Assembly: GCA_021836125.1 (NCBI GenBank)
Contig: JAKBJF010000006.1
Coordinates: 1 to 41,701 of the forward strand
Origin: Nanobdellota archaeon
GTDB taxonomy: Archaea; Nanobdellota; Nanobdellia; Parvarchaeales; Parvarchaeaceae
Direction of reading: 5' to 3'
Length of the DNA stretch: 41,701 nucleotides
A program made the translations under genes and the position numbers. The notes beneath the pieces were generated by a model that saw nothing but the letters and a program-made list of their open reading frames with translations, had not been told where the DNA came from and made no database searches. This document shows, piece after piece, positions 40,029 through 41,701 of this stretch (its first letter is position 1; each line of letters begins with the position of its first letter).

Positions 40029-41339
40029 ATGGCGAAACCAACTTTAGAAAACACCTTGCTCGAATGTATAGACAATATTCCTTTTTACTCAAAGGAAGAA
40101 TACCAAAAAGCGAAAAACAAAATTAAACAAAATATTCCAATAGATGACATATTGTTGGAGCTACCGGAAATTGATGGTAAAACTTTAATCACTTCTACGC
40201 AAAGCGAATTTGTTCCGAGAAGAAAGGGTTACTATGTTATACTACAAACATCAGGAAGCACCGGAAAACCAAAAAAAATATATTATAGTCCTGCTACATC
40301 TCAAGACTTAAATGTACTAGGTATAAAAATGTTAAGGGCGATGGGCGTGCGAAAGGACTCAGTAGTAGTCACAAACCTCCCAAGAGAACCCGCAGCCAGT
40401 GGTTACGGTTTCAGAGAATTTATAAAAAGATTTGGATTAGTTGATATGGTATTATGGCCAGGACAAAATATAATGGATATGCTTAAATACGTTGATGAAG
40501 TTGTCCCATCAAACAAAGAATTGCTTCTGTGCGGGGCAACTTCGATGATTATAAGAAACTTCTACAGCATGCCAGAAAATGAGCAAAGGGAATTTTCTCG
40601 TATACTTAAAAAGTACAAAGCGAAGGTAGTAGTTGGCGGGGAACCAATAAATTCGGAGAGAGTAGAAATACTGAAAAATGTTATAGGATATTCCGTAATA
40701 AATAATCTTTTCGCGTGCACGGAAGGCGTATTAAGTTGCGGTCACAGTGAGACAAGTGACAACCTCCTCCTTTCCAGTTACAATTTTCATTATATGTTAA
40801 AGGACAATGATGGTAAAATATATGGATTAAACGAAATGAAAGGAAAAACTGGCGAATTGATAATAACGAGCAAAACTAGACACAAAAAAAGATATGGCAT
40901 GGTCTTCATAAAATATAATTTACATGATGTTTTTGAAATAAAAGAAGTTTTTAAAGATGGCACAATTTTGTGTAGATATTTAGATAGATCAGATGATATA
41001 AAACACATAGGAGTCGGAAAGGTTACTGCAAATTCGCTAGATGAAGTTGTAATGCATATAGGGAAAACTTATGGTACAAAGGAATGGTACGCCGAAATAT
41101 CTCAGAAAAACGGTCTTGATGATTTGCACTTTTATATAGAACGTGGGGATTACAAAGGCGATCAGCATGAAATCGAGCACGCTTTAAAATTAGAGTTACA
41201 AAAGCGCATGCTGGAATTTGAATTTATGTTTAAAGATAATTTAATAAGCGTGTCTTTGAATTTAGTCTCTAAGGAAGATGTGCCTTTCTATAAAGAAAAA
41301 TATAAAGCAAAAAGATTGTTAGATCTAAGATCTCATTAA
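40029..41339 (+). CDS. Acyl-adenylate-forming enzyme (PaaK/CapK-like ANL family)
   Basis: The 436-residue protein belongs to the ANL superfamily, closest in layout to phenylacetate-CoA ligase (PaaK) and CapK. It has the phosphate loop TSGSTGKPKK (74-83), VVVGGEPIN, FACTEG for adenine/acyl binding, YNLHDVFEI with the ribose-binding Asp, and a C-terminal lid ending KAKRLLDLR. It activates a carboxylic acid as an acyl-AMP. Whether it transfers to CoA, a carrier or an amine cannot be told. It follows the V4R gene by 35 bp and shares its AT-rich composition. A role linked to a V4R-sensed ligand is speculative. Confidence 0.85.
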   Translation: MAKPTLENTLLECIDNIPFYSKEEYQKAKNKIKQNIPIDDILLELPEIDGKTLITSTQSEFVPRRKGYYVILQTSGSTGKPKKIYYSPATSQDLNVLGIKMLRAMGVRKDSVVVTNLPREPAASGYGFREFIKRFGLVDMVLWPGQNIMDMLKYVDEVVPSNKELLLCGATSMIIRNFYSMPENEQREFSRILKKYKAKVVVGGEPINSERVEILKNVIGYSVINNLFACTEGVLSCGHSETSDNLLLSSYNFHYMLKDNDGKIYGLNEMKGKTGELIITSKTRHKKRYGMVFIKYNLHDVFEIKEVFKDGTILCRYLDRSDDIKHIGVGKVTANSLDEVVMHIGKTYGTKEWYAEISQKNGLDDLHFYIERGDYKGDQHEIEHALKLELQKRMLEFEFMFKDNLISVSLNLVSKEDVPFYKEKYKAKRLLDLRSH

Positions 41340-41371
41340 AGACCTTTTAAAATTAAGTAGCATTGCGATTT

Positions 41372-41701
41372 TTAGATATAAAATTCTTCATCCCTTTTCG
41401 GGATATGCACCGTGTAACCGAGTGTCTTTAATCTTGAATACAGTGCCTTTTGCGGCTCGTCCTCGCCGTGTACGAGAAGAATCTGCGTTTTCTTTGAAGG
41501 ACATATTGCCTCAACTATATTTACAAGCCCGTTCTGATCGGAATGTGCACTAAGCGAAACCTGTTTTATATCTGCTTTAAGTTCTCTTCTTTCGACGTTA
41601 TCCTTATATCTAAATTCTGCCTTTCCCGTTTCAATGGCCGATTTTAAAGGAGACTCTTGGGGCAAGAATGAACTAGGGATTATTATAGTGTAATTCTTTT
41701 C
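41372..41701 (-). CDS. Beta-CASP metallo-beta-lactamase RNase, C-terminal end (partial)
   Basis: The frame is open to the window edge on the minus strand, giving 109 residues of the C-terminus. NYTIIIPSSFLPQESPLKSA corresponds to the beta-CASP segment normally reading GYQAEGTLGR. LSAHSDQNGLVNIV is the conserved SAHxD motif, and ILLVHGEDEPQKALYSRLK the HGE helix near the end. These are typical of archaeal RNase J/CPSF-like enzymes that process or degrade RNA. The metal-binding HxHxDH part is outside the window, so activity cannot be judged. Confidence 0.85.
   Translation of the reverse strand, partial: EKNYTIIIPSSFLPQESPLKSAIETGKAEFRYKDNVERRELKADIKQVSLSAHSDQNGLVNIVEAICPSKKTQILLVHGEDEPQKALYSRLKTLGYTVHIPKRDEEFYI

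Overview
The window is from an archaeon. It has archaeal-type enzymes (class III-like PRPP synthetase, NH3-dependent NAD synthetase, the C-terminus of a beta-CASP RNase, a KaiC-like ATPase, a DUF929 thioredoxin-like protein, a KGQ-type class III signal peptide). It also has a tRNA-Phe without encoded CCA, AT-rich box A elements about 25-35 bp before many start codons (suggesting leaderless or short-leader mRNAs), and few Shine-Dalgarno sites. Genes are densely packed on both strands, with no gap over 300 bp and a moderately AT-rich composition. DUF929 proteins are best known from acidophiles, and the small metabolic repertoire would fit a DPANN/Micrarchaeota-like lineage. That placement is inference and was not tested.

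Bases 1-5135 are a defence-type island on the plus strand: the C-terminal part of a NOV_C/DUF3883 protein, a Vsr-like nuclease, a C5-cytosine methyltransferase overlapping it, and a GHKL (MORC/Hsp90-like) ATPase fused to a Shedu-like PD-(D/E)XK domain. A 45-codon ORF is coupled to the end of the last gene. I read this as a restriction-modification relative in which an ATPase-nuclease replaces a classical restriction enzyme.

Bases 5176-10847 hold a DUF4258-like gene, a Nudix hydrolase, a phosphoribosyltransferase and an NAD-salvage module. The minus-strand operon pncA-nadE-prs is divergent from pncB, so PRPP supply, nicotinamide deamidation, nicotinate ribosylation and final amidation are side by side. 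NMN adenylyltransferase is not in the window. Bases 11063-12366 are two unrecognised genes. Bases 12422-16527 are a minus-strand run: a secreted membrane-anchored protein, a membrane protein that looks like a site-2 protease without its active site, an NAD-kinase-fold protein with a degenerate GGDG motif fused to a winged helix, and a PhaC-like hydrolase.

Bases 16617-26898 contain sufS, a Nudix gene, several unrecognised genes (one an internal tandem duplication), an M1 aminopeptidase broken by one extra base in a G7 run, a SufU/IscU scaffold, a DeoC-like protein lacking the Schiff-base lysine, a GmhA-like SIS protein, and two small cysteine-rich proteins sharing one N-terminal pattern. Bases 27108-41701 hold ileS, a DEAD-box helicase coupled to an EEP-family phosphoesterase, a GGCT-like protein, membrane proteins, tRNA-Phe, a double-V4R protein, DUF929, a PAP2 phosphatase, a solitary Cas4-like nuclease, and a KaiC-V4R-PaaK-like gene set whose last two members are noticeably AT-rich. 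The window ends inside a beta-CASP RNase gene.

The items most worth a second look are the GHKL-Shedu/Vsr/Dcm island, the NAD-kinase-like winged-helix protein beside the NAD salvage genes, the cysteine-rich microprotein pair, the lysine-less DeoC and the KaiC/V4R/adenylase set.
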